A DNA stretch of 64,000 bases from Torymus aiolomorphi (lineage: Eukaryota; Arthropoda; Insecta; Hymenoptera; Torymidae). Within the stretch, counting starts at the first letter, position 1; every line of letters begins with the position of its first letter. The stretch spans positions 230,577,876 to 230,641,875 of the forward strand of contig CM070873.1 in the NCBI GenBank assembly GCA_036365515.1, given 5' to 3'. The notes under the pieces were generated by a model, which worked only from the letters and a program-made list of their open reading frames with translations, ran no database searches and had not been told where the DNA came from. A program made the translations under genes and the position numbers. Of the stretch, positions 17,561 through 29,702 are shown piece after piece.

Positions 17561-18545
17561 GATATAGCCAATCTAAGTCCCTGCAAATTAGTATTAATCG
17601 TCTTTTCGTTGCTATACCAGCCATCATTTTTTAACTATTTTTGTAACAAAAGTATTTCATAACCATACTTTTGTGTGCAGTATCATATATATTTAGTAAT
17701 AAAAGTCTCACATAATCTTGTACATACGAGTTTATTTATTGGCTCCCTTATTGGGATGTAAATATTTTGTACCACTTTTTTTTAAACTAAACTCTATGCA
17801 ATTGTAATGTTCTTTTCAGAAGCAAATTTCGTGATCTTATAGCAAAATAATTATTTTTTCAGGATGAGAACTATATTTAAAATATATGCGGAATGTTACC
17901 CAGCGCCGACAAGCGCCCACGCAATAGTGGCCATCAAACGTTTCTCGTACTTGGCGATATATGGTGGCGTTAGACAGCTATGGTTAGGTGAAAATTACCA
18001 CTTCATCGAACATAAGTTTACAAACCCTATTAGAAATTAAATAAAAAAACTAGCTGATTCATAACCAGATATTATTTAATAACTGGCAATTGAAAAAGTA
18101 TACCAGATATATTAGTTAACCTGGCTAGTTCTTTTTTTCAATTTCTACCAGGAAAGTTACATTAGAATTTAGTATCAGAACAACAATTACTGTCAAAAGT
18201 TATTTTTCTAGATTCATTTTTCAGGAATTGAATTAATTTTTTTTTTTTAACCGGAACGATATAACGTCTTGACTGCTTAGTATGATCCAAAATTATATAT
18301 TTTCATTTTTGCTCAGTATTGGTCACTCCATTAGTTCCTAATACAAACGTGTATTGCATAGGGAATATGTTAAAAAATGTTGATGCCATATAAAATAAAC
18401 ATAACCTTTTTTCGACTTTATGTCCAGATGAATTCATATTTTACTATCATTTTTATGTATATCAAATAAATACTGTAAAAAATGTTATTTCATTAAGAAT
18501 TTTCAATTTTTTATTATAAGAATATTCATAATCTTTATAATCTAT
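17561..18545. other. Intergenic DNA with one GC-richer block
   Basis: Mostly AT-rich. A block at about 17885-17990, with GCGCCGACAAGCGCCCACGC and GATATATGGTGGCGTTAG, is clearly richer in GC than its surroundings. It has no long open frame and may be a fragment of a dispersed repeat. Confidence 0.4.
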
Positions 18546-18934
18546 TTAAGGCGATGTGAAGTCCAAAATCAACCCAATTTCATTATTTAATAAATTAATA
18601 TTCGAACGTTTATTTGGAAAAACAATTTTGTCAGGAGCTTCGTATATGTACATACTATGCTCAGAAAATTTTTTGAGTCATTTTATTAGCATTTCTATCA
18701 GATATGTTCCTTTAAAAACTAGATCAAAACTATGCAAATGCAGATTCTTACTTACCGGCATTGCGGTTTTTATTTAATTAATTAATTTCTAAGTAATTTT
18801 TTTTTGAAAAACAGAATTGTCAGGCGCCCCGTATATGTAAATACTATACTATAAAATTTTTTTGAGTAATGCTATTAGTATTTGCATAAGATGTACGCGT
18901 TCAAAAATTATGTCGATATTTTACATCACCTTAA
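18546..18934. mobile_element. TTAA-bounded non-autonomous element, copy 1
   Basis: The ends are TTAAGGCGATGT and ACATCACCTTAA, giving a short terminal inverted repeat inside a TTAA duplication. The interior is a direct repeat of about 160 bp: TTGTCAGG..CGTATATGTA..ATACTAT occurs near 18629 and again near 18817. A second member, in inverse orientation, lies at 35589-35960. There is no coding capacity. Confidence 0.75.
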
Positions 18935-19406
18935 ATAAGGTAACACCTTTTTGAAACATTTTTTATTACATTATTTCTTACAATTTTTATGATGAAATTA
19001 AACTTTTATGAATTTTTTCCACGCGTTTTAAGTTATCATTGAAGTGCAATTTATAAATGTTGTATTCATGGTACATATGAAAAGTAATTTAGATAAAAGT
19101 GGGACCATGAAGGTGAATACCACAATAAAGATGATAACATAAAGATGTTTGGAACTAATAATAAAGTGGACTTCGTAATTTTTTCTTAACGAAAAATGTA
19201 CTACTGCCGATTAATTATTCGCTTTCAACACTATACGAAAATTCTTATAAAATTTCACCAGACATATCGTTACACGTACGGATACGATATAGATGTGCAA
19301 TGACAATCAACCTCTGTAATCTTCCATGCACGAAATTTAACACGACAGTACCGCAGCGGGTCAAGAGGTCGTGGAGCCGGCTTGACTGATAATGATACGA
19401 ATTCGG

Positions 19407-19433
19407 TATAAAAGGCCCGGGTCCAGCGTCAGT
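19407..19433 (+). promoter_or_regulatory. Hexamerin core promoter (TATA box and initiator)
   Basis: TATAAAA at 19407-19413 is followed by an arthropod initiator TCAGT at 19429-19433, placing transcription start near 19431. The first ATG lies only seven bases further on, at 19438, and the second at 19459. Confidence 0.65.
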
Positions 19434-19437
19434 TGGC

Positions 19438-22400
19438 ATGCACAGCACTTGTATCACAATGCGCTTCAGCGTCGTATTCCTCGGCCTGCTGGCCCTCACG
19501 GCCGCCATTCCCACGTCACCGACGCTCCAGGGTGGTAAGTATGATAATATCGGAACTACGACCACTGCAATCGTTCTCGGACAAAAAAAAAATCGGCTCG
19601 TAAACATCGTCAGACTTATTTTCGAGTCAAAAAGTTATTTTGTTTATTTGTCGAGCTTTAAAAGATAGTTGTGGTTTCCAATACATTATTTTGACTGAAA
19701 TTAATCATGTTTATACTCATTGATAAATCGTGCATGTGATAATAAATTACTTGTAGCGTTGAAACTTTGTTTAAAAAATGAGAAATATCACTTTATCTCT
19801 GTAATTATGTAATCATAAAATTAGTAAATACCAATTAATTTTACTTACATCCCTATTAATTCTATCTCGAAAGATAAAATTCTACTGATAATAGAACAGT
19901 TTAACACGGGATAATTTAAAAAATTTAAAATACATCGATGTCGACAAGTATCTCGTCTGTGACTTTGCATATCTTGAAACCATTTAATCGAAATAATAAA
20001 TTTTTTGCAGCCAACCAGGAGCTCCTCCACAAGCAGCAGGATGTCATCCACCTGTTGGAAAACATCGTCGGCACTCTGCCACATGAACATCTCCTTGAAT
20101 TGGGAATGACCTATGAATTCGAACCGAACCTTCAGAACTACGAAAACCCGTCCGTGGTCAAGTACTTTGTCGGTCTTGTTGAGACCGGCCATGTACAGCC
20201 CAAGGGTACCCCCTTCTCGGTCTCAATCAGCGTACTCCGCAAAGAGGCCGCTCTTTTGTCTCAGATCCTTGTGGGCGCCAAGGACTACCCAACCTTCTTG
20301 GCCACCGCCGCCTGGGCTCGTGTCCACATCAACCAGGATCAGTTCGTGAAGGTAACTAAATTTTTAGAAAAAAAAAGGTTAAAAAGGTTTGAAATCTGAA
20401 TTAAAAATTAAAACCAAATTTATTTTTATAGGCTTTCAGCAGTGCTGTACTCCTACGTCACGACTTGCAAGGTGTTATCCTCCCACCCCCGTACGAAGTA
20501 TACCCACACTACTTCTTTGACACCCGCATTATCCAGAAGGTCCATGACTACATCAATAGATACGGTCTGGATTACCAAGGTAAAAATGTACAGGGTCAAC
20601 ACAATGCGCACCACATCCAGGTCAACTACACCTCCTCCCTTCCTTTCGGAGAGAACCAAATTGCCTACCTCACTGAAGACATCGGTTTGAGTGCCTACTA
20701 TTCTTACGTCCACTTAGCCAGCTTCATGCTGCCTTCGGTAAGTTGTACTTTACGATCTTTGGCTGTGCTTAGAATACATTTAGAAATTAACTGAGTCAAA
20801 ATTCTATATTTACAGGGTGTACTTGGTCAGAAATACCAAGGTGGTTACCAACAGCAACACGGAATCGATGAAGGTCACCACGATCACATCGGCCACGGTG
20901 CTAATTTCTACTACATTCACCAGCAGCTGCTCGCCCGTTACAACCTTGAGCGTATTGGTCAGGGTCTCGGTCCCATCGAGGAACTTGACTCCTACTACGA
21001 ACACATCGAGACTCCCTTCAAGCCCCACCTTCGTTACCTTAACGGAATTGAATTCCCCGGTCGCGACGAGCACATCGTCATCACTCCCCACCACCACAAC
21101 TACGAACTGATAAAACTCATCAGCGTTCTGGAGCGCAGAATTGTGGACGCCATCGATAGTGGACACGTCATCACCCCCCAGGGTGCTTTCTTGTCTCTTT
21201 ACCAGCCCCAAGGTCTCAACATCCTCGGAGAGCTCATCGAAGGAGCCGGTCGTAGCGTCAACCCACGATACTACGGTAGTCTTTTGGCTGTTAGCAAGAA
21301 CCTCCTCGGTAACGTGCCCGAATTCAACAACATTTGGGAATACAGCCCGTCTGCCCTTGAACTTGGCCAGACCTGCGTGCGTGACCCCATTTTCTACCAA
21401 TTGTTTGACAAGATCCTGAACTTGTTCCACTACTATCAAGAGTCTCTCCCCGCCTACCAATACAACGACGTCGTCGTTCCCGGAGTCAAGATCGAGAAGG
21501 TTGATGTCAGCGATCTCATCACTTACTTCAGCGACTACGAAGTCGACCTCAGCAACGCTGTGCCCCAACCTGTTGGACAGCACTCTGAGCACCAGCCTTT
21601 ACCCCACGTCAAGGCTCAGCTGAAACGTCTTGACCACAAGCAATACGAATACACCATCAACGTCGCTGCTGAGAAGGCTCTTCCCGGTGCTGTTGTCCGC
21701 GTCTACGTAGGACCCAAATACAACTACGACGGACAGCCAATCGACATTAACGAACACAGGCACTATTTCTTCGAACTCGACCAATTCGTCTGCGACCGTA
21801 AGTGCACAGAAGAAAAGTTTCTTGATTTTAGAAAATTATAATATAACGTACAGTTAAAGTTAATGATAAATCATTATACTTGTAGTCACTGAGGGACACA
21901 ACGTCATCGTCAGGAACTCACACCAGGCTACTGGACAAAGCTACGACTGGCCATCAGTCCAACATATCAAGGAACACGTTGAAGGCGCTATCCACTCCCA
22001 AAATCCATACTACATCACCTACGTATGTACCCATTCTGATTTTGCAATTAGCTACTCAATACTATTTTACCATTTTAACATACTAAAAATATAACGATTG
22101 TATCTTTTTAGCCACAGCAACTGTATGGCTTCCCAGCTAGGTTGTCCCTCCCCAAGGGATCCCAGAGCGGTTACCCACTCCAATTACTCGTCATCATCAC
22201 CTCTGGTGTACAACAAGGTGAACACTACGGCCCCGTCGTCGAAGAAGAATGGATGACCTACCAGCCACAGCACTACCAGATCGTCGGAGACGATGAGTAC
22301 GAACAATTCTCCAAGCTCCCAGTTGACAAGATACATGGTGGACACCAGACTATTGAGGTCATCCCAGACTTCGACGGTCAACTCATCACCGAAGGTACAT

Positions 22401-23149
22401 CCTACAGATTTCTTAATATTATTTATACATAAGTGCCTAACTAGAACTTTCACGAAAAATTTAACTCTCCTTTAGGAGTGTGGCACTGGGGCTACCTGTA
22501 CAAGAAGTACCCAGGCAGCTACGCCTACCCACACTGGCAGCAGACTTACTACCACAACGTGCATCATGAGCTCCACGGCTCTGAAAACTTGGAGGGCGAG
22601 TACATGGGCTCTCAACACCTCGGCGGCCAGCCGCAGCACGGCGGAATCATGGGCGGAGTGATGGGTGGCGAAGCTGGCGTGGTTGGCGGCATGAACTACC
22701 GTCAAGGTCTCCACATGCAACATGGCTACCACCACCAGCAACAGCAGCACATGATGCCCGGCGGCCAGCACGTCCAGGGCGGTCACAGCTACGAACTCAA
22801 CATGGGACTCGAGAAGAACATGGGACTTGGCGGCGTGAACCGCGTGCACGTTCCTGAGGGCCATGAAGGCCAGTACCATGGCAGCGGACACTACCCAGGT
22901 GGCAGCGAATACCACGGCCAGTACCCATCCGGTATCTATCAGGGCTGGAAGGGACACGAGGAGCAACTCCACAGCTACTACCAGAACAAGCACATCAGTG
23001 ACATCATCGGTGGTGCCGTTTCCCTCGACGGCAAGCCCCTTGGCTATCCGCTCGACAGGCAGCTCGCCCACAGCGCCTTCTACGCGCACAACATCTACGT
23101 TAAGGACGTCGTTGTCTACCACATCGATGAATACATTCCCGAGCACTAA
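19438..23149 (+). CDS. Hexamerin storage protein with long C-terminal Gly/His/Gln/Met-rich insert
   Basis: Seven exons join in frame: 19438-19534, 20011-20351, 20432-20737, 20816-21797, 21886-22022, 22112-22394, 22476-23149, giving 939 residues. The second ATG (19459), giving 932, heads the cleaner signal peptide MRFSVVFLGLLALTAAIP and may be the true start. The protein has the hemocyanin/hexamerin N, M and C domains; LGYPLDRQLAHSAFYAHN and KDVVVYHIDEY near the end are family signatures. Hexamerins are secreted by the larval fat body as hexamers and stored as an amino-acid reserve for metamorphosis. Exon 7 carries an insert of roughly 130-150 residues rich in Gly, His, Gln, Met and Tyr, making the protein longer than a standard hexamerin of about 700 residues. 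Codons are strongly C-ending, as expected of a highly expressed gene. Confidence 0.93.
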
Positions 23150-23341
23150 TTTGAGTAGGCTTGGAGCTGTACCTTAATTATTCTTAATTTTAAGTTTGTT
23201 TATTGTTGTTTTGTTTTGTTTTCTAATGGAACGCGTGGGAAACGAGTGAGTTGACTCTGAAATGCGTTTGTGATTGAATGTGCATTACGCCATTGTTTTG
23301 CGCGTCAACGACTCTATGTTGACGATGTAGAAGCAAAAAAT

Positions 23342-23347
23342 AATAAA
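23342..23347 (+). terminator. Hexamerin polyadenylation signal
   Basis: AATAAA followed by an A-run lies 193 bases after the hexamerin stop. It is about 100 bp from the oppositely oriented signal of troponin C. Confidence 0.6.
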
Positions 23348-23447
23348 AAAAAAAGACTATTGAGCGTATACCTTTGTTGTTAAACATTTATTTTTACCTA
23401 TATCATTTAAACGGGTTCATATATATATATATATATACAACAATAAT

Positions 23448-23453
23448 GCTTTA
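23448..23453 (-). terminator. Troponin C polyadenylation signal
   Basis: TTTATT on the plus strand is AATAAA on the minus strand, about 245 bases past the troponin C stop. An (AT)n run lies just beyond it. The two convergent genes therefore end within about 100 bp of each other. Confidence 0.5.
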
Positions 23454-23695
23454 TTTGTACTTAGAAAATTGATTGTTCTTCACTTTTATTACTGAAGTGG
23501 CAGAAAAATAGTCAGAGAATTATTTCTTCCAGTTTTAAGCACACTTTAAACTGTTGATTCTCTATATATTTAACATATAATTACGTAGATTTATCTCATG
23601 ATAACAAATAGATGTTGATTGTGAAGTTGTAGAATGGATATGGCAGAAGTTGGTTCATTTTAACGAAATCCCTTCAATGGTCTTTGGGTTGATGT

Positions 23696-26303
23696 TTATT
23701 CTCCAGTCATCATCTCCATGAATTCTGAAAAAAAATCAACTTACTTAGAAATATGATAAAGTAATTTTTATTTAAATTATAGTAAAATTTACAAAATGTG
23801 TAAAACATGAACAATAATGTATTGCATAGTAAAAAATTCCTAGCCTTGTTGGCTATTTGAAAAAAGTTAAAATAAAATTTAATAAAGTAGTTTCAAAAGT
23901 ACAATTTAACAGTCCAATCGAAATGGTTATAATTAAAACCAGTAGTTAAACGTTTAATTCGAATGATTTACTCGTAATGTAAGCAATGGTTCAGGTTTCA
24001 TGCCTTTGGAAACGAAAAGTTGCTTTATTCTCGCTTTATGATCCCAATTAGAAAAGTAAATGTAACAAATTAAAATATGAAATTGATTATTTTCAACACA
24101 ATCAAGCAATATTCAAAGAAACTCAATCAAAATTGAATAGTATTGAAAAAGTTGATGTATAAAAAAGCTGAATAGAGGATTTCTGGAAATATTCTTTTCT
24201 AAAAAAGTATGTAATATATCATTAATTAAAAATCATTTTATCATTTTATTATTAGAAATGCCAAAAAATTGAAATAAAAAATCCAGTCTATATTTAAACA
24301 TGAAAATAGATCTCTACGTACATAGCATAGATAATAATTTTGCTAAAAATACTAAGGTATTACGTAATAAGGCATGACTTCATTGTGTAAATAATTGAAA
24401 AAAAAGAAAAAATTAAATGACAGAAAACAAAATGAATATGTCTTATATACCCATCAGAAATATTTTTGAAAAAGATTACATGGTCCAATCTATTTTTGCA
24501 AGTGACTAATGATCTCGACACGGCTCGGCGGTGGCAGAAAAGTAGGAAGTCTGCGTATAGACCGCGAAAATTAGATCTCTCGACGTTCCACATGTATATA
24601 TATACACTTATGTATGTATGTATGTATGTATATATATATACGAACCGTCAAAGTCGACGGTGCCTGATCCGTCAGTATCAATCTCAGCGATGATGCCGTC
24701 GAGGTCGGTGCCGGTCAGCTTGTCGTCGAGGGCGGCGAGGATCTCCTTGAGGGTGGCGGTGGTGATGTAGCCGTTACCCTCGCGATCGTAGAGCCTGAAG
24801 GCCTCCTTAAGCTCCTCCTGCATAGCCTCGGAGTCCTCCTCCTCGAGGAAGCGTCCAGCAATCCGGCAGAAGCCATCGAAGTTGACCTTGCCCGCACGCT
24901 CCGGGTCGTTCTCCTCGATGATGGCATTAAGCTCGGCGTCGTCGAACAACTGGCCCATTGTGTTCAGGATCGTCGAGATCTTGATGGTGTCGATGAAGCC
25001 GCTCTTGGTCGTGTCGAACATTTGGAACGCCTTGCGCATCACCGCCATCTTCTGCTCGTCTTCCTCCTGCGGTCCGTCATCGTGTATCACAAATCACGCG
25101 CACACAGAAATTGTTTTTTTTTTTCGTCCACATAACGCGTGGGGGAGCAGGTGGGCGTGTGTTTGTGTGCGGTGTCACGTGTAAAACAGCAGCGTGTAGA
25201 TTATGAATAAGATCATGATTATCAGTAGGATCATGTTCTCGAGCGCCTCTAATGCAGCCAATGTGCGCCAATGATAGTCACTCGCTAATTAATCGTTCGT
25301 TTAATTACAAGGCTTAACGCTGATCTTTCGGAGGACGGTGAGAAATGGCTTGAGCAGAAGCAGCACGTATATATGTATATATGTAAGGCGATTGCCGTGT
25401 GAGAGATGGGCAACGGTGTTAGGATTAAGTTATTAGAGGATGATGAGCACTGATTATTCTTTGAGAATCGTGAGATAGCTGTGTTATATTCTTTAAGGTA
25501 TCAAAGTAATTTGATGCATGTGTAAAAATGTACGTAGCGTATATATATATAAATATTAAATATTGCAGTAAAAAAATATAGTAGTGAAGCGACTGTTATT
25601 TTATGATGTTACGCGTAGATGCATTTGACATTTAATTAATAATTATAAGCATGTCTTATAGATGGATTATTGCGTATTGCAAAAAGTTATAGACATTTTT
25701 GTCTAGTTCAACATCTTCTTTTAAAAATAAGATGAAGTTTACTATCGATGTTTAATAGGTCAGAATACACACAATACTTCTTTACTTCCGAACAACATTA
25801 ACATTGCATGAAATTTAAAAAATTTAACATCACCTTCAACAATAAGAAAGTAAAAAAAAAATCGAAGGAATGCAAGTCCAAATTTCGCAGTTCATTTTAT
25901 CACGAGTTTCCCAACATTTTTAATAAATTAAATATCATGCACTCCTTTTAAAAATTTAATTTCAATCAATACCGCGTACCACAAATGTAACTTTTTATTA
26001 AAATTAAAAATATCTGTGAGAATGTAAAATTCATTACTCCAATTCGATTATTTCATCACTTACCAACTACTTCCACATTTTCCCACTATCAACCGAAGAA
26101 AAAAAATATTAAAAAAAAAGAAATTCTTTAGCATCGAGTACATACCATGATCGCAACGATAAGAACTCAAAGCTTCGGCAAAGCGAACGAGAAACAGCAA
26201 AAGCGGCAGAGCACTGCACCCGTATACAGTTACGAGAAAATGTAGACTAAAGTAAGCGAGCAGAGCTACGGCGGAGGCTCAGGCAGCAGCGGATGCTCAC
26301 CAT
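23696..26303 (-). CDS. TpnC: Troponin C (muscle calcium sensor)
   Basis: The main exon (24646-25066) and a 29-nt last exon (23696-23724) join in phase to end VDFDEFMEMMTGE. The N-terminus needs an upstream exon: two sites read ATG directly followed by a donor, at 26301-26303 (ATG|GTGAGC) and 26146-26148 (ATG|GTATGT). Either gives M-EEDEQKMAVMRKAFQMFD and 150 residues, the normal size. Of the four EF-hand loops, only the fourth (DTDGSGTVDFDE) has all canonical ligands; loop 1 (DTTKSGFIDTIK), loop 2 (DPERAGKVNFDG) and loop 3 (DREGNGYITTAT) lack the acidic residue at position 12. The protein sits in the thin-filament troponin complex and controls contraction with TnI and TnT. The donor of the main exon (GTTCGT) is weak and lies beside a TATG microsatellite. 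Confidence 0.88.
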
Positions 26304-29300
26304 TCTGACTGATAGTTCGCGCGACGGACAGTGGACACCTGAGGAGCCGCGGGCTCTTCCCGTCCCGTATAAAGATGCGCGCGGGGCCAGCCACGACTCG
26401 CTAAGCAGCTAGAAAAGCTTGGAGGCGCGCGCACGAGTTATACGCAAAAATAGCGCGCGCGCGCTCTCTCTCTCTCTCCCTCGCAGCACGACCGCGAAAA
26501 ATGAAATATGTTATAAGTCCTCGCGCGGCTTCTATATACGCACGACGCGTGTAATATGCGCGCGGCTGCTAAAGAGCTCGCGATTGATTTCGCGCGATTC
26601 TTATCGCTGTAGCTGTATAGAACGCCCGATCCACCTGTTACTATATTATACCTCTATGTATAAGTGGTCGCGAATTATATTCCAATAAGTGAGACACGTA
26701 TATATCGGGGGGTTCAATTGCCCGTGCGAATGCAGCAAGAGGAAGAGCAATGACATACGTGGCTGTGTGGGTTACGATGTCAAATCCGCGCAAGCGCGCT
26801 CTCGTCATATTACTGTCTCGCGAGAGGATTACAGCCATTTCGCGCTGCGCGCGTGTTATTATTGTTTTACGTATGCCGCACGCTCCGTATTTGAGTTTTC
26901 GGGTCGTTATTATTAATTATGCCCGACCGTGTGAGTCAGCTGCTCTCACAATAATATAAGATTCGAGCGCGTATATAGCACTTAGCGCAATGAGGCGAGA
27001 GTTGGCGCGAGCTTCGATTAATATTTCGGCGCGCGCGTTATATGCGAACCCACAAAAGCCTTTTCCAATTTTTTATCGTCCAATTACGATCTTTCGCGCG
27101 TCAAAAATTAATGTTCGCATCTCGTATTTCAGATCCGAGCTTAATATTGATACTTTGTTGCGCGAGTTTATACTTACCACGTCGTAGAAAAGCCATTTAT
27201 ATTTTTTATTGGTGCTAAAGGTGTCGGTTGTATTATAGCATTTTGAATTTACACGAGGGTGGTCTATATTTAAATTTCGACGAGAGGATTTTTCGAGATG
27301 AATTTTTTTACTGCTTAACTCGACATTTGTTTTCCACCAAAAATACATGGTATGACAGTTGAAAATGTAGCGGTGTTAATGGGTGATAAAAATACTAGAA
27401 TAAGATAAGCTACACAAAGTTAATCCTGCGTGAAATTAGCGTGTAAGAACATTATGTAAACTCTATAACCCAGTGGCCGGCTCGGAAAATTCTAAAATGC
27501 GTATCTAAAATTGATTGAGCGACATGGAGGGGCACAACGCGTGTACATAGATCATTGCAACACAACGAACCTATTTATTTTGTGTAAGCAATAAAATGGT
27601 CGAGAGGTGTTGAAATTGCGCACATAATGTATTGAATAACAAAGGAAATGCGTGTAAAGTGTCTTAAACACTGCCAAATGCACTTAAAATTACTACAAAA
27701 ACACGTTAGTCATTATACGACAGATTTTCAATAATTAAGTAGAAAGTGTTATGTACGGTAAGACACATACCCACTGTTCTGTTAAGATTCAATGAAATAA
27801 ATTATTTTGTTTATTAAACAACTATAATTCCACATTTTTTTAAACTCTTACGTCTGTTAGGTGACTACATATTTTATGTTAGAACTAAAATTTGTCAAGT
27901 GTTTGGCAAAAATTAAACATCTAAAAATGTGTGGTCAAACTAATTTACAGAGAAAAGAATAAAAATACAAACTATCCATTTATTAAAAAAAAAATAATAA
28001 TTTTTGTTCTAATTTGTCATTTATTTAGTATCTCTGTGTTTGAAATAAATACAAATATTGGCTAATTTTTTAGGCATTACTATTACTAAAATATTCCAAA
28101 TTTATTATTTGAAACGTTCAGTTAGTTTGTACACACAAAGTCTGTACAAACGAAATAGCTTTCGAAAAATAGCATCGCATGTTTGTGAAATGAGTAAAAA
28201 GAATTTCGCTTGTGAAACGAGTGGATACAAAAATTTTTTGAATCAGCTATAACTCAACAATTTATTTATATACAATGTTCGAGTTGCGATTTGAAGACTC
28301 CAAAAATGCACAAACACCGAAAGCAATTACATTTTTTAGTAATTATATGCATGCGGCAGAGAGTATGTATTTCAAGGTATGTTTAAATATAATTTCCGCA
28401 ACAAAAACTATTTGTGTCACTCATATGTACACTGACAAAAATAGTTATAAAGCATGCTCCACCATCAAAGCGCTCAGAAGTCTTACTTGTCACGAAGCCT
28501 AATATTATTATACAGAAATGTGCAAGTGCAAAAAATAGATTGTTAAAATATTTGAAATTGTTTATTCATAAAAGTATACAATTGAGAATGCAAATTCTCG
28601 TTATTCCTAAGTATTATATTACGTACAATAAACTATAGTTCTTCGAAATAATTATATTCTCTATTTATAAACATTGTACCGCGCTAGAATATAAAATGTA
28701 AGTTTTCTTATATAAGAATTTTTCTTATAAATGTATATTTGTTCGATGTTTTATTGAATACTGATGTATACACAATTTATACATAAAATATAATAATTTT
28801 TAACAGATAACAATTCTTGATTTACATTTCCAATTAATATTACGTTTTTTTACATAGGATATGAATTTGTGCGGCATAAGTAAACTCACTGTTAAATTGT
28901 AAAAAAAAAACTATGAAAACGACATAATAGAATATTAATAATGATAGAATATTTTTTTTATACTTCTGATATTTTTAATAAATAAAAAGTATATAGAATC
29001 ATGGTTTTCTATTATTGTTCAAATTATGAAATTATGGAAAGTGCTCCATTTGTGTGCCATATATAAGGATTTTATATGGGAAGCATAAATACAGGTTCTA
29101 TGAGAAGATTATAAAATTGCAGTACACCGTCAAGTAGATGCGAGTCTAGTTTAGTCAGCTATTGTCTTACGTGTCGATTATTTTGTACTATATAGTTACA
29201 TTGTATGGAATGTCTTTTTATTATTGAAGTTTCAAATAATTTCTTTGCCTTATATCATTCAGTATTCGAATTATACATAAACAGCGTAAATGGCCTATCG

Positions 29301-29702
29301 GTAAAAATCAAAGCTAAACGCGCGCTTAGCGATTTGCGAACCAAATTATTTAAGAGAACAAAACAGTGTTAATAAATATGAGCGACCTAATAATTCGTGT
29401 AAAAAACCATAGCCCTGTAAAGCTAATTGAGTGTTTAAATAATGCTCGAAAGGCTCCGTCTCTCCCTGAGTCGACAATTGTCGGAAACTTATTAATTTTG
29501 TTTAAAACTTAATTTTGTGAAAAACTTACTATTCAACCTACAAATAATTATTCATAACAATTGGCTTTATTTAATACCAACTTCAAATCCTAAAAGAATT
29601 CAGTGAAAGTGGACCAAAAAGTAGGTAATTTAATACCTAGACAGAAAAAATAAATGATTAATCCTGCTTTTCACAATTGATTTAACTTAGAAATGACAGG
29701 TT
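26304..29702. other. Troponin C 5' flank, then AT-rich intergenic DNA
   Basis: The first 700 bp are GC- and CpG-rich and probably include the troponin C promoter; the minus strand has a TATA-like TTTATAC near 26370. From about 27.2 kb the DNA is AT-rich with only low-complexity small frames. No gene or RNA is recognised. Confidence 0.4.

Noticed and set aside
20810..21592. 260-codon open frame on the minus strand
   Set aside because: It is the antisense shadow of hexamerin exon 4, kept open by strong C-ending codon bias. Its Val/Leu-rich translation has no domain logic.
22472..23146. 224-codon minus-strand frame
   Set aside because: Antisense shadow of hexamerin exon 7.
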